Positions 7,500 to 16,871 of a stretch of DNA of 49,471 bases are shown here, one piece after another (within the stretch, counting starts at the first letter, position 1; each line of letters opens with the position of its first letter). The notes beneath the pieces were generated by a model. The model searched no databases, was not told where the DNA came from, and saw only the letters and a program-made list of their open reading frames with translations. The DNA is from JBDZVM01 sp040255675 (GTDB lineage: Bacteria > Actinomycetota > Actinomycetes > Acidothermales > Acidothermaceae). Both the position numbers and the translations under genes were made by a program. The stretch covers positions 1 through 49,471 of the forward strand of contig JBDZVM010000027.1 of NCBI GenBank assembly GCA_040255675.1, given 5' to 3'.

Positions 7500-8585
7500 G
7501 TGAAGGTGTTGGCCGCGATGTCGGGCGGCGTCGATTCGGCGGTGGCCGCGGCGCGCGCCGTCGAGGCCGGGCACGACGTCACCGGCGTGCATCTGGCGCT
7601 GTCGAAGAGTCCGCAGTCGTATCGCACCGGCGCCCGCGGGTGCTGCACGATCGAAGACGCGCGCGACGCCAGGCGCGCCGCCGACGTCCTCGGAATTCCG
7701 TTCTACGTTTGGGATCTCGCCGAGCGTTTCGACGAGGACGTCGTCCAGGATTTTCTCGCAGAGTACGCCGCCGGGCGCACGCCGAACCCGTGCCTGCGCT
7801 GCAACGAGCGCATCAAGTTCACCGCCGTGCTCGACAAGGCGCTCGCGCTCGGCTTCGACGCCGTCTGCACCGGCCATTACGCGCGCCTGGTCGAGGGCCC
7901 CGACGGCGTCGAGTTGCACCGCGCTGTTGATCCCGGCAAAGACCAGTCGTACGTGCTCGGCGTGCTCACCGCGGAGCAGCTGCGCCGCGCGCTGTTCCCG
8001 CTCGGCGATACGCCCAAGGGCGAGGTACGTGCCGAAGCCGCGCGTCGCGGGTTGCAGGTTGCCGAAAAGCCCGACAGCCACGACATTTGCTTCATCGCCG
8101 ACGGCGACACCGCGGGCTTTTTACATCGGGCGCTCGACAACGTCGTCGGCGACGCCGGGGGAGACATCGTCGACGCCGACGGCAACAAGCTCGGTGAGCA
8201 CGACGGTGTCTACGCGTTCACGGTCGGTCAGCGACGGGGATTGCGCATCGGCACCCCCGCCCCCGACGGCCGGCCGCGTTACGTGCTCGACGTCTCGCCG
8301 GCAACCCGCACCGTGACGGTCGGTTCGGCGGCGCAACTCGACGTCTTGGGGCTCGCGGGCGTGCGGCCGCGCTGGTGCGGGAGCCCGCCGTCCGAGGCGA
8401 TCGAGTGTTCGGTGCAGTTGCGCGCGCACGGTGAGCCGGTGCCCGCCGTCGTCCGGCTGATCGGCGACGAGCTGGACGTCGAACTACGCGCTCCCGCTCG
8501 CGGTGTCGCGCCCGGCCAGGCGGTCGTCGTGTACGACGGCACGCGGGTCGTCGGCTCGGCGACGATCGACCGAACCCGTCGCTAG
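7500..8585 (+). CDS. mnmA: tRNA-specific 2-thiouridylase MnmA
   Basis: A 361-residue protein, close to the usual length of the family. It activates U34 of Lys, Glu and Gln tRNAs with ATP and inserts sulfur to give 2-thiouridine. The PP-loop SGGVDSAVAA lies at about residues 9-18. The two catalytic cysteines are Cys101 in CLRCNERIKF and Cys197 in SHDICFIAD. The GTG at 7500 begins two bases after the desulfurase TAG, preceded by GGCGAGGCG, and gives the expected VKVLAAMSGGVDS opening. The neighbouring cysteine desulfurase is its probable sulfur donor. Confidence 0.95.
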   Translation: MKVLAAMSGGVDSAVAAARAVEAGHDVTGVHLALSKSPQSYRTGARGCCTIEDARDARRAADVLGIPFYVWDLAERFDEDVVQDFLAEYAAGRTPNPCLRCNERIKFTAVLDKALALGFDAVCTGHYARLVEGPDGVELHRAVDPGKDQSYVLGVLTAEQLRRALFPLGDTPKGEVRAEAARRGLQVAEKPDSHDICFIADGDTAGFLHRALDNVVGDAGGDIVDADGNKLGEHDGVYAFTVGQRRGLRIGTPAPDGRPRYVLDVSPATRTVTVGSAAQLDVLGLAGVRPRWCGSPPSEAIECSVQLRAHGEPVPAVVRLIGDELDVELRAPARGVAPGQAVVVYDGTRVVGSATIDRTRR

Positions 8586-8622
8586 AACCAGACCTGGTAA
8601 TCCGGGTAATCCGGACATGGAA

Positions 8623-8664
8623 GGACGCCGGCAGCGGTACGGGGGAAAACCTCTGCCGGCGTCC
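8623..8664 (+). terminator. Strong hairpin after mnmA (possible terminator)
   Basis: A 12-bp perfect stem (GGACGCCGGCAG at 8623-8634, CTGCCGGCGTCC at 8653-8664) encloses an 18-base loop, 38 bp after the mnmA stop. It is followed by GATTGAGC rather than a T-run, so it would be a non-canonical terminator. Just before it, GGTAATCCG is repeated in tandem at 8596-8613. The rest of 8586-8775 contains no gene or riboswitch that I recognise. Confidence 0.5.
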
Positions 8665-8775
8665 GATTGAGCATACCGCCCGGGCCGTTTGCTGTAACCA
8701 GTCGCCACCGGGTGATCTCGGCAACAGCACGCCACGCGTGCGGTCGTGACACTCCGGTTCATTAAGCTCGGTGGC

Positions 8776-9807
8776 ATGCCGAACACCGCCGAGCAGGTCC
8801 CCGTGCCATGGTCGTTCGGCGCGGCAACCGGTGTCGGTTCGCTGCCGGGCACTGACCCCGCCGAAGCTATGCGCATCGTGGTCGGCGAGCTCCCGGATTT
8901 TCCGCACCTGGTCGAGCTGCCGAACGCGGGCGTGGGCCACGACATGATCGGCCGCGCCGCCGCGCACCTGGCCGAGTTGCATGTGGAGTACTCGGTGAGC
9001 GGTTGGCGTTTCGCCGCGCGCGCGGGTGGCGACGAGCGAAGAGCGCGCGCGGCGCTCACCCGCGACCTCGACGTCCTCGAAGAACACACCCAAGGCTTCG
9101 CCGGGCCGTTGAAAATCCAGTGCGCCGGCCCGTTGACCTTGGCGTCGTCCGTCGAACTGCACTACGGCGACAAGGCGTTGGCCGACGCGGGCGCGGTACG
9201 CGACGTCACCGCCGCGCTGGCGGAGGGGTTGGCCGCGATCGCGCTCGACGTGCGGCGACGCGTCGCCGGCGCGCGGCTCGTCGTCCAGCTCGACGAGCCG
9301 TTGCTGCCGGCGGTGATCGAAGGCAGCGTGCCGACCGCGAGCGGGTTTGGCACCCTGCCCCTCGTCGAAGAAACCGACGCCGTCGAGAAGTTGCGCGTCG
9401 TCGGCGACGCGATCGTGGCCGCGGGCGCCGTGCCGATCGCGCACTGTTGCGCGACGTCAGTACCGATCAGGGTTTTTCGCGACGCGGGCATGCGGGCGGT
9501 GAGCCTCGACGCCACGTTGTTGAGCGAGCGCGACGACGACGCCATCGGTGAAGCGGTCGAGGCCGGTGTCGGGCTGTTGCTCGGTTTGGTGCCGTCGACC
9601 GACGTGCCGCTGCCGCGAGCGCAAGAACTGGCCGCGCCCGCCAGGAAATTGTGGTCGCGGTTGGGCTTCGCGCCGGAGTTGTTGGCGCGACACGTGGTGA
9701 CGCCGACCTGTGGGCTGGCCGGTGCCTCGCCCTCGTGGCCGGCCCGTGCCTATCGCGCGTGCGCCGAAGTCGCCCGCGTGCTCGCCTTCGAGCCGGAGGA
9801 GAAGTAG
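8776..9807 (+). CDS. MetE-like (vitamin B12-independent methionine synthase family) protein
   Basis: About 343 residues from ATG 8776. The protein resembles the C-terminal catalytic half of cobalamin-independent methionine synthase, with the TIM-barrel segments GAATGVGSLPGTDP, LKIQCAGPLTLASS, VVQLDEPLLPAV and VVTPTCGLAG. Possible zinc ligands are His and Cys in IAHCCATS (about residue 220) and Cys in TPTCGL near the C-terminus. Full-length MetE is about twice this size. Actinobacteria keep this short paralogue between mnmA and ligA (the mycobacterial Rv3015c position), and its reaction is not established. GTG 9808 of ligA follows its TAG directly, so the genes are probably co-transcribed. An in-frame GTG at 8746 is an alternative start. 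Confidence 0.8.
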   Translation: MPNTAEQVPVPWSFGAATGVGSLPGTDPAEAMRIVVGELPDFPHLVELPNAGVGHDMIGRAAAHLAELHVEYSVSGWRFAARAGGDERRARAALTRDLDVLEEHTQGFAGPLKIQCAGPLTLASSVELHYGDKALADAGAVRDVTAALAEGLAAIALDVRRRVAGARLVVQLDEPLLPAVIEGSVPTASGFGTLPLVEETDAVEKLRVVGDAIVAAGAVPIAHCCATSVPIRVFRDAGMRAVSLDATLLSERDDDAIGEAVEAGVGLLLGLVPSTDVPLPRAQELAAPARKLWSRLGFAPELLARHVVTPTCGLAGASPSWPARAYRACAEVARVLAFEPEEK

Positions 9808-11895
9808 GTGGCGGCCGCGAGGGTTCCGGCGTCCGACGGCGTGCCGGCCGACACCGCCGAGCGGCACGCCGATTTGGCTCGCGACATCGACGACCACGCC
9901 TACCGCTACTACGTACTCGACGCGCCGACAGTTTCCGACGCCGAGTACGACCAGCTCATGCGCGAACTGGAGCGCCTCGAGGAGTCGTATCCGCAGCTGC
10001 GCACGCCCGATTCACCGACGCAAAAGGTGGCCGGCAGCTATTCGACGCTGTTCACGCCGGTCGAGCACCTCGAGCGTTTGATGAGCCTCGACAACGTGTT
10101 TTCCGCCGAAGAGCTCGCGGCCTGGTCAGCCCGGGTTGAACGCGAGGCGGGCGAAGTCGACTACCTGTGCGAGCTCAAAGTCGACGGGCTTGCCGTCGAC
10201 CTGGTCTACGAACGAGGCGTTCTCGTGCGCGGCGCGACGCGCGGCGACGGGCGCACGGGTGAAGACATCACGCCGAACATCCGCACTATCAAGGGGATTC
10301 CGCATCGTCTACGCGCAGGCGGGGCTGTGCCCGACCTGCTCGAAGTCCGCGGCGAAGTGTTCTTTCCGGTCGCCAAGTTCACCGAACTCAACGCGTCGCT
10401 CGTCGAGGCCGGCAAAGCACCGTTCGCGAATCCGCGAAACGCGGCCGCCGGTTCTCTTCGGCAAAAAGACCCACGCGTGACGGCGAGCCGGCCGTTGCGC
10501 ATGGTTGTGCACGGAGTTGGCGCGTCGTCCGGATTCTCGCCGAAACGCCAGTCGCGGGCGTACGAAGCGTTACGCGAGCTGGGGTTGCCGACGTCCAATC
10601 GCGCGCGGGTGTTTTCAAAACTGCGTGAGGTCGAAGAATACATCGCCTACTACGGCGAGCATCGCCACGACGTCGAGCACGAAATCGACGGCGTCGTCGT
10701 GAAGGTCGATCAATTTTCCTTGCAGCGCAGGCTCGGCTCCACCTCGAAGGCGCCGCGATGGGCCATCGCGTACAAATACCCGCCCGAAGAAGTGACCACG
10801 AAACTGCTCGATATCAAGGTGAACGTCGGGCGCACGGGCCGTGTCACCCCCTACGGGGTCATGGTTCCGGTGAAGGTGTCAGGTTCGACCGTCGAAAATG
10901 CCACCTTGCACAACGCCGACGAAGTGAAGCGCAAGGGCGTGCTCATCGGCGACACCGTGGTGTTGCGCAAGGCGGGCGATGTGATTCCCGAAATCGTCGG
11001 GCCGGTCGTCGATCTGCGCGACGGCAGCGAGCGCGAGTTCGTCTTTCCCACCGTGTGCCCCGAGTGCGGCACCGGCTTGGTACGGCCTGACGGCGAGGCC
11101 GACACTCGCTGCCCGAATACCCGGTCGTGCCCAGCGCAACTGCGCGAACGGCTTTTCCACCTCGCGGGGAGGGGCGCCTTCGACATCGAAGTGCTCGGCT
11201 ACGAAGCGGCGACCGCGCTGCTCAGTTCCGATCTCTTGTCAGATGAGGGAGACCTGTTCTCGCTCACCGAAGACCGTCTGCGTGACTTGCCGTTTTTCAC
11301 CAAGCAGGATGGCGAACTGCGGGAGAATGCTCGAAAACTGGTCGCCAATCTCAATGCGGCGAAGGCTCGCCCGTTGTGGCGGGTGCTCGTGGCGTTGTCG
11401 ATCCGCCACGTCGGCCCTACGGCGGCGCAAGCTCTGGCTCGTGAGTTCGGTTCTGTCGACGCGATTCGAAACGCGTCGGCGGAAGACCTGTCGGCCGTTG
11501 AAGGCGTCGGCTCCACGATCGCGCAGTCGCTGAAGGAATGGTTTTCTGTCGATTGGCACGAGCAGATCGTGCGCAAGTGGCGCGAAGCCGGCGTGCGCGT
11601 GGCGGAGGAGCGCACTAACGAAGGCCCGCGTCCACTCGCGGGTGTCACCGTCGTCGTCACCGGAAGCCTGGTCAACTTCAGTCGCGACTCCGCCACCGAG
11701 GCGATTCAAAACGCGGGCGGTAAGGCGGCGAGTTCGGTCTCGAAGAAGACCGACTTCGTCGTGGTTGGTGAGAACCCGGGGTCGAAGTACGACAAGGCGA
11801 CGTCGCTGGGCGTGCCAGTGCTCGACGAAGCGGGCTTCGTCACGTTGCTCGAACAGGGCGCTGACGCCGCCCGTGCCGTGGCCGAGACACACTGA
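9808..11895 (+). CDS. ligA: NAD-dependent DNA ligase LigA
   Basis: A 695-residue replicative DNA ligase that seals nicks using NAD. Domains in order are Ia (about 15-75, with HAYRYYVLDAPTVSDAEYD), the adenylation domain with Lys124 in CELKVDGLAVDL, and the OB fold. Then come a four-cysteine zinc finger (CPECGTG...TRCPNTRSCPAQ, about 421-446), HhH repeats, and a C-terminal BRCT domain (about 610-690: PLAGVTVVVTGSL). The GTG start lies immediately after the previous stop and is preceded by a strong GGAGGAG. Length and domain order are normal for the family, and no defect is visible. Confidence 0.98.
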   Translation: MAAARVPASDGVPADTAERHADLARDIDDHAYRYYVLDAPTVSDAEYDQLMRELERLEESYPQLRTPDSPTQKVAGSYSTLFTPVEHLERLMSLDNVFSAEELAAWSARVEREAGEVDYLCELKVDGLAVDLVYERGVLVRGATRGDGRTGEDITPNIRTIKGIPHRLRAGGAVPDLLEVRGEVFFPVAKFTELNASLVEAGKAPFANPRNAAAGSLRQKDPRVTASRPLRMVVHGVGASSGFSPKRQSRAYEALRELGLPTSNRARVFSKLREVEEYIAYYGEHRHDVEHEIDGVVVKVDQFSLQRRLGSTSKAPRWAIAYKYPPEEVTTKLLDIKVNVGRTGRVTPYGVMVPVKVSGSTVENATLHNADEVKRKGVLIGDTVVLRKAGDVIPEIVGPVVDLRDGSEREFVFPTVCPECGTGLVRPDGEADTRCPNTRSCPAQLRERLFHLAGRGAFDIEVLGYEAATALLSSDLLSDEGDLFSLTEDRLRDLPFFTKQDGELRENARKLVANLNAAKARPLWRVLVALSIRHVGPTAAQALAREFGSVDAIRNASAEDLSAVEGVGSTIAQSLKEWFSVDWHEQIVRKWREAGVRVAEERTNEGPRPLAGVTVVVTGSLVNFSRDSATEAIQNAGGKAASSVSKKTDFVVVGENPGSKYDKATSLGVPVLDEAGFVTLLEQGADAARAVAETH

Positions 11896-11903
11896 CGCCT
11901 AGT

Positions 11904-12209
11904 ATGACGGCCATGCCGTCCATCACTCGCGATGAAGCCGCTCACCTGGCCCGGCTCGCTCGCCTCGCGCTCACCGACGACGAACTCGAGCATCTGGCCG
12001 GCCAACTCGACGTCATCATCAACGCCGTGGCGCGGGTCAGCGAGGTCGCGGTGGCCGACGTCCCGCCGACGTCGCACGCCGTGCCGCTGACCAACGTGTT
12101 TCGGCCCGACGAAGTGCGCCCGTCGCTTTCGCCCGACGAGGTGCTGGCCGCCGCGCCGGCGTCCGAGCAACAGCGGTTTCGCGTGCCGCGCATCTTGGAC
12201 GAGGAGTAA
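11904..12209 (+). CDS. gatC: Asp/Glu-tRNA(Asn/Gln) amidotransferase subunit C
   Basis: A 101-residue GatC. It is the small subunit that wraps around and stabilises GatA in the GatCAB complex, which converts misacylated Asp-tRNA(Asn) and Glu-tRNA(Gln) to the correct amides. The opening ITRDEAAHLARLARLALTDDELE and the central LTNVFRPDEVRPSLSPDEVL match the family. Two ATGs (11904 and 11913) are possible starts, neither with a good Shine-Dalgarno. It lies 8 bp after ligA and 6 bp before gatA. Confidence 0.95.
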   Translation: MTAMPSITRDEAAHLARLARLALTDDELEHLAGQLDVIINAVARVSEVAVADVPPTSHAVPLTNVFRPDEVRPSLSPDEVLAAAPASEQQRFRVPRILDEE

Positions 12210-12215
12210 GCCGCG

Positions 12216-13709
12216 ATGACCGAACTGATCCGGCTCACGGCCGCCCAACTAGCCGCCGCGATCGCATCCGGCGAGGCGTCGGCGGTGGAGGTCGTGCGGG
12301 CGCATCTCGACCGCATCGCGGCGATCGACGCGAAGGTGCACGCCTTCTTGCATATCGATACCGACGGTGCTCTTGCGACAGCGCGCACGGTCGACAAGAA
12401 GCGAACGGACGGCGAAAAGCTCGGCCCGCTGGCCGGTGTGCCGCTCGCGTTGAAAGACGTGCTGACCCAAAAGGGCATCCCGACCACCTGCGGCTCGAAG
12501 ATTCTCGAAGGCTGGATCCCGCCCTACGACTCGACCGTCGTCCGCAAACTGCGCGAGGCGGATGTCGTCATCCTCGGCAAGACCAACATGGACGAGTTCG
12601 CTATGGGATCGTCGACCGAGAACTCCGCCTTCGGCGCGACGAGAAATCCCTGGGATCTCGAACGAATTCCGGGCGGTTCGTCGGGCGGTTCGAGCGCGTC
12701 GGTCGCGGCGTACGAGGCGCCGCTCGCGATCGGCACCGACACCGGCGGATCGATCCGGCAGCCCGCCGCCGTTACCGGCATCGTGGGCGTGAAGCCGACG
12801 TACGGCGGCGTTTCGCGCTACGGACTGGTCGCGTTCTCGTCGTCCCTCGACCAAGCCGGGCCGCTCGCGCGGAGTGTGCTCGACGCCGCTTTGTTGCATG
12901 CCGCGATCGCGGGCCACGATCCGCTCGATGCGACGTCGATCGACGCGCCAGTGCCCGACGTCGTCGCTGCCGCTCGTGCCGGCGACATGAGCGGCCTGCG
13001 GGTGGGCGTCGTCCGCGAACTGAACGGCGACGGCTACGACCCAGGCGTGCGGCAGCGGTTCTCCGAAGCTGTCGAGTTGTTGGCCTCACTCGGCGCGGAC
13101 GTCGGCGAGGTGAGTTGCCCGCACTTCGACTATGCGATGCCGGCGTATTACCTGATCGCGCCGAGTGAAGCGTCGTCGAACCTGGCGCGTTTCGACGCGA
13201 TGCGCTACGGACTTCGGGTTGGCGACGACGGCACCCGCAGCGCCGAAGAAGTGATGGCGCTAACCCGCGCCGCTGGTTTCGGCGCTGAAGTGAAGCGCCG
13301 AATCATGATCGGCACGTACGCTTTGTCGAGCGGCTACTACGACGCCTATTACGGTTCGGCGCAAAAGGTGCGCACGTTGATCAGCCAAGATTTCGCCGCC
13401 GCTTTCGAGAAATTCGACGTTCTGGTGTCGCCCACCACACCGACCACGGCTTTCCGCATCGGTGAGCGCACCGACGATCCCTTGAAGATGTACCTCGCCG
13501 ACCTCGACACCATCCCGTCGAACCTCGCCGGTAACTCCTCGATGTCGCTACCCGTCGGACTTTCCCCGGACGACGGCCTGCCGGTTGGCCTGCAAATCAT
13601 GGCGCCCGCGCTCGCCGACGACCGCCTCTACCGCGTCGGTGCCGCGTTGGAGAAGGCGCTGCGCGAACGCTGGGGTCACGCTTTGATCGAGGAGGTTCCG
13701 GCGCTGTGA
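12216..13709 (+). CDS. gatA: Asp/Glu-tRNA(Asn/Gln) amidotransferase subunit A
   Basis: A 497-residue amidase-signature enzyme that releases ammonia from glutamine for transfer within GatCAB. The Ser-cisSer-Lys catalytic set is visible: Lys80 in VPLALKDVL and the serine-rich PGGSSGGSSASVAA at about residues 152-165. The downstream TDTGGSIRQPAA and GVKPTYGGVSRYGL motifs are also present. Its TGA overlaps the GTG start of gatB by 4 bp, which couples translation of the two large subunits. Confidence 0.97.
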   Translation: MTELIRLTAAQLAAAIASGEASAVEVVRAHLDRIAAIDAKVHAFLHIDTDGALATARTVDKKRTDGEKLGPLAGVPLALKDVLTQKGIPTTCGSKILEGWIPPYDSTVVRKLREADVVILGKTNMDEFAMGSSTENSAFGATRNPWDLERIPGGSSGGSSASVAAYEAPLAIGTDTGGSIRQPAAVTGIVGVKPTYGGVSRYGLVAFSSSLDQAGPLARSVLDAALLHAAIAGHDPLDATSIDAPVPDVVAAARAGDMSGLRVGVVRELNGDGYDPGVRQRFSEAVELLASLGADVGEVSCPHFDYAMPAYYLIAPSEASSNLARFDAMRYGLRVGDDGTRSAEEVMALTRAAGFGAEVKRRIMIGTYALSSGYYDAYYGSAQKVRTLISQDFAAAFEKFDVLVSPTTPTTAFRIGERTDDPLKMYLADLDTIPSNLAGNSSMSLPVGLSPDDGLPVGLQIMAPALADDRLYRVGAALEKALRERWGHALIEEVPAL

Positions 13710-15190
13710 GCGTTTACGACGACGTCCTCGCGAAGTATGAACCGGTGCTCGGCCTCGAGACGCACGTCGAGCTTGGCACCAACTCGAAGATGTTCTGCGG
13801 ATGCGCGACGACATTCGGCGCCGAACCCAACACCCAGGTGTGCCCTACCTGCCTCGGGTTGCCCGGTTCGCTACCCGTGACGAACGCGGCGGCGATCGAG
13901 TCGACGATCCGGATCGGCCTGGCGCTGCATTGCACGATCGCCTCGTGGTGCCGCTTCGCGCGCAAGAACTACTTCTACCCCGACATGCCGAAAGACTTCC
14001 AGATTTCCCAATACGACGAGCCCTTATGCGTCGACGGATATCTCGACGTCGAGGTAGACGGCGAAATGGTGCGCGTCGGTATTGAACGTGTGCATCTCGA
14101 AGAAGACACCGGCAAGTCGTTGCATGTCGGCGGTTCGACCGGGCGCATTCACGGAGCAACGCACTCGCTGGTCGACTACAACCGCGCCGGCATTCCACTC
14201 GTCGAAATCGTCACCAAGCCGGTGCCCGGCACGGGTCGGCTGGCGCCCGAAGTAGCGCGCGCCTACGTCACCGAGTTGCGAGAAACGGTGAGGGCGCTGG
14301 GGGTTTCCGACGTCCGCATGGAAGAAGGTTCGCTGCGCTGCGACGTCAACGTGTCGCTCAATCTCGTTGGCGCCGCCGAGTGGGGCACTCGCACGGAGAC
14401 GAAGAACGTGAACTCGCTGCGCTCGATCGAGCGGGCAGTGCGATCCGAGATCGAGCGGCAGGGCGGTGTGCTCGACGCTGGTGAGCGCGTCGTGCAAGAA
14501 ACGCGACACTTTCACGAAGGCACCGGCACGACGAGATCCGGCCGCAGCAAGGAGCAGGCCGAAGACTATCGGTACTTTCCGGAGCCTGATCTGGTGCCGA
14601 TCGCTCCCGCGCGCGAGTGGGTCGAGTCGCTTCGCGCCGCGTTGCCCGAGTTGCCGCTCGAGCGCCGCCAGCGGCTGCGTGAAGAGTGGGGAATTTCCGC
14701 GCTCGACATGCAAGCGGCCTTGAACGCCGGCGCTGTTTCGTCAATCGAGTCCACTATCGCGGCGGGCGCGACGGCTCGCGACGCCTACAAGTGGTGGATG
14801 GGCGAACTTGCTCGAAACGCCAACGAGCGCGGCGTCGAGGTGTCGGAATTGCTTGTCACGCCTGGTGATGTGGCGCGCATTTCGGCACTGGTCGCCGACG
14901 GCAAACTCACCGACAAGCTGGCTCGGCAGGTGCTCGAAGGTGTGCTCGCCGGTGAAGGTTCGCCTGACGATGTCGTGACCGCGCGGGGCCTCGAAGTCGT
15001 GTCGGACGACGCCGCGCTCGGTGCCGCCATCGACGCCGCTATCGCCGCCAACGCTGAGGTCGCGCGGAAAGTGCGCGACGGCAAGGTCGCGGCGGCCGGC
15101 GCCTTGGTGGGCGCGGTGATGAAAGCGACGAAGGGGCAGGCCGACGCTGCTCGCGTGCGCGAACTCATTCTCGAGAAGCTTCTGCGCTGA
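13706..15190 (+). CDS. gatB: Asp/Glu-tRNA(Asn/Gln) amidotransferase subunit B
   Basis: A 494-residue GatB, the kinase/transamidase subunit that phosphorylates the misacylated tRNA carboxylate and receives ammonia from GatA. The cradle domain shows VLGLETHVELGTNSKMFCGC, CPTCLGLPGSLPVTN, and FYPDMPKDFQISQYDEPL. The helical and YqeY-like tail domains end with VGAVMKATKGQADAARV. The start is the GTG inside the gatA stop overlap. Its 3' end overlaps the convergent TMEM175-like gene by 26 bp. Confidence 0.97.
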   Translation: MSVYDDVLAKYEPVLGLETHVELGTNSKMFCGCATTFGAEPNTQVCPTCLGLPGSLPVTNAAAIESTIRIGLALHCTIASWCRFARKNYFYPDMPKDFQISQYDEPLCVDGYLDVEVDGEMVRVGIERVHLEEDTGKSLHVGGSTGRIHGATHSLVDYNRAGIPLVEIVTKPVPGTGRLAPEVARAYVTELRETVRALGVSDVRMEEGSLRCDVNVSLNLVGAAEWGTRTETKNVNSLRSIERAVRSEIERQGGVLDAGERVVQETRHFHEGTGTTRSGRSKEQAEDYRYFPEPDLVPIAPAREWVESLRAALPELPLERRQRLREEWGISALDMQAALNAGAVSSIESTIAAGATARDAYKWWMGELARNANERGVEVSELLVTPGDVARISALVADGKLTDKLARQVLEGVLAGEGSPDDVVTARGLEVVSDDAALGAAIDAAIAANAEVARKVRDGKVAAAGALVGAVMKATKGQADAARVRELILEKLLR

Positions 15191-15770
15191 CGACCCGTTC
15201 GATCCGGCGGTCGGGCACCAGCCACATGACCGCCACCGCCACGAAGAAGGCAAGCGCCAGCCACACGCCGATCCTTTTGCCAGTGAGGGCGCATGCGATC
15301 GCGGCGAGGTAAAGCACGGGCGAGAGCTTTCCCTTGATGTCGCGGCCGACCGCCTGTTTAAGTGCCGAGTTTGCGCCTTGCGCACGCACAATCACCGACT
15401 GCAGGATGAAATACGCGATGGCCGCGGCGAGCAGGTCGATGCCGTAAACGACCACTGGTGCGCGGGCGAAGTCGGAGTTGTCCATCCACGCCGTCGTGAA
15501 CGGCACGAGCGAAAGACAAAACAGCAGGGCAAGGTTGGCCCACAAGACACCGCCCGTGACGCGCGGCGTCACCTGGAACATGTGATGGTGATTGTTCCAG
15601 TAGATGCCGATGATGACGAAGCTCAGCAAATAGGTGAGCAGGCCGGTGCCGACGGTGTCGATGAACGAGGCGAAGTCGTTGCCCTCGGGTACCTTCAGTT
15701 CGAGCACCATGATGGTGATGATGACGGCGAGCACGCCGTCGCTGAAAGCCTCAAGACGGCTCGTCGGCAT
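15165..15770 (-). CDS. TMEM175-family potassium channel-like membrane protein (DUF1211)
   Basis: A 201-residue integral membrane protein with about six predicted helices. The family signature is at the N-terminus, SRLEAFSDGVLAVIITIMVL, where the (R)xxxFSD motif lines the pore of bacterial TMEM175 potassium channels. A second conserved patch is GIYWNNHHHMF. An AGGA about 6 bases before ATG 15770 supports the start. It lies 33 bp downstream of the arabinan operon on the same strand and may be read through from it, but nothing in its family suggests a role in sugar use. Confidence 0.88.
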   Translation of the reverse strand: MPTSRLEAFSDGVLAVIITIMVLELKVPEGNDFASFIDTVGTGLLTYLLSFVIIGIYWNNHHHMFQVTPRVTGGVLWANLALLFCLSLVPFTTAWMDNSDFARAPVVVYGIDLLAAAIAYFILQSVIVRAQGANSALKQAVGRDIKGKLSPVLYLAAIACALTGKRIGVWLALAFFVAVAVMWLVPDRRIERVVSAEASRE

Positions 15771-15803
15771 GACGACATCCTGCCAGCTTGCGCGAGCTGA
15801 GAC

Positions 15804-16871
15804 CTAACTCCAAACATGCGGTACCGGTTGTGGCGCCGCGCTGGGCGCGTCGACGCGCGGCGTGTCGCCGTCCCAGTGGAGTCTTTGCAGCCAAAGCTGC
15901 CGACCCGGTTGTACTGAACCGACCGAGCCCGGTGACCACGCGTGGAACAACAGCCACCATTCGCCTGCCGGTGTTTCGATGACGAAGCAATGACCCGGAC
16001 CGATCGCGACGTCGGTGGAGTGCACCAACGGCTGGTCAGAGCGGTCGGTGCACGGTCCGAGGGGAGAGGCGCACTCCGCGTAGCCCATGGCGTACCGCTC
16101 GTCGCTATAAGCGTTGGCAGAGTAGAACAGGTAGTAGTCGTCGCCGTGTGCCACCATTTCTGGCGCCTCGACGAGGTTGCCCTGCCAGCTCTTGGTGTTC
16201 GTCATGAGCTTGCGCGGTGAGCCGATCAGCGACGATCCGTCGTCGCTGAGTTGTTGCGCCCACAAATAGACCGACGAGCCGCAGCAGTTGCCGTCGTTCT
16301 TCCATATCAAGTACAGCTTGCCGTCGCGATCGCGAAACGGGTTCGGATCGATCGAGCCGCCGATCGATGCCTGGCACATGAGCGGTGCGTCGGCGTCGTC
16401 GGTGTAGGGGCCGCCGGGCGTATCGGACGTCGCGTGGCCGATGCACTGCACGTTATGCGCCTCGCTACGCGCCACGTAGTAGAGATGGAAACGGTTGCCG
16501 ATCTCGATGACTTCTGGCGCCCAGGTATTTCCTCCGACCGCCCAGCTGCCGAGTTGAGGCAGCGCGTCGGGTTTCGGCGTCCAGTGCACGAGGTCGGGGG
16601 AGGTGAGCACCTGCACGTTCGTGTTGCCGGAGTTCGTGCCGAACGCATAGTAGGTCTTGCCTACCAAGATGACGCCCGGGTCCGGGAAGTCGGAGTCGTA
16701 AACCGGGTTGCGGAATTCATTTGCTAGCGGCGCTGCTGCTTGGGTGCTGCTCTGGTGAGTCGTCATGGCACCTCCAGGGTCAGGGTGTGAGTTGCCAGAG
16801 GCTCCGCCGCAGCCGCTCGCGAGAACACCCACGACGAGCACGATCGAGACCAGCCGACGACGCGCCATCAT
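15804..16871 (-). CDS. Glycoside hydrolase family 43 lipoprotein (arabinan-active candidate)
   Basis: A 355-residue secreted lipoprotein. The signal peptide of about 22 residues ends in a lipobox (VLASGC). The GH43 five-bladed propeller follows, with the catalytic base Asp in DSDFPDPGVILVG, the pKa-modulating Asp region in GGSIDPNPFRD, and the acid Glu in NLVEAPEMVAHGDDYY. It should hydrolyse arabinofuranosyl or xylosyl linkages outside the membrane; exact specificity cannot be read from sequence. ATG 16871 overlaps the stop of the upstream permease (ATGA), placing it as the last sugar gene of the arabinan operon. Confidence 0.9.
   Translation of the reverse strand: MMARRRLVSIVLVVGVLASGCGGASGNSHPDPGGAMTTHQSSTQAAAPLANEFRNPVYDSDFPDPGVILVGKTYYAFGTNSGNTNVQVLTSPDLVHWTPKPDALPQLGSWAVGGNTWAPEVIEIGNRFHLYYVARSEAHNVQCIGHATSDTPGGPYTDDADAPLMCQASIGGSIDPNPFRDRDGKLYLIWKNDGNCCGSSVYLWAQQLSDDGSSLIGSPRKLMTNTKSWQGNLVEAPEMVAHGDDYYLFYSANAYSDERYAMGYAECASPLGPCTDRSDQPLVHSTDVAIGPGHCFVIETPAGEWWLLFHAWSPGSVGSVQPGRQLWLQRLHWDGDTPRVDAPSAAPQPVPHVWS

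Noticed and set aside
8586..8775. Possible cobalamin or SAM riboswitch before the MetE-like gene
   Set aside because: No B12-box or SAM-box consensus is visible; only a hairpin and a short tandem repeat are present.
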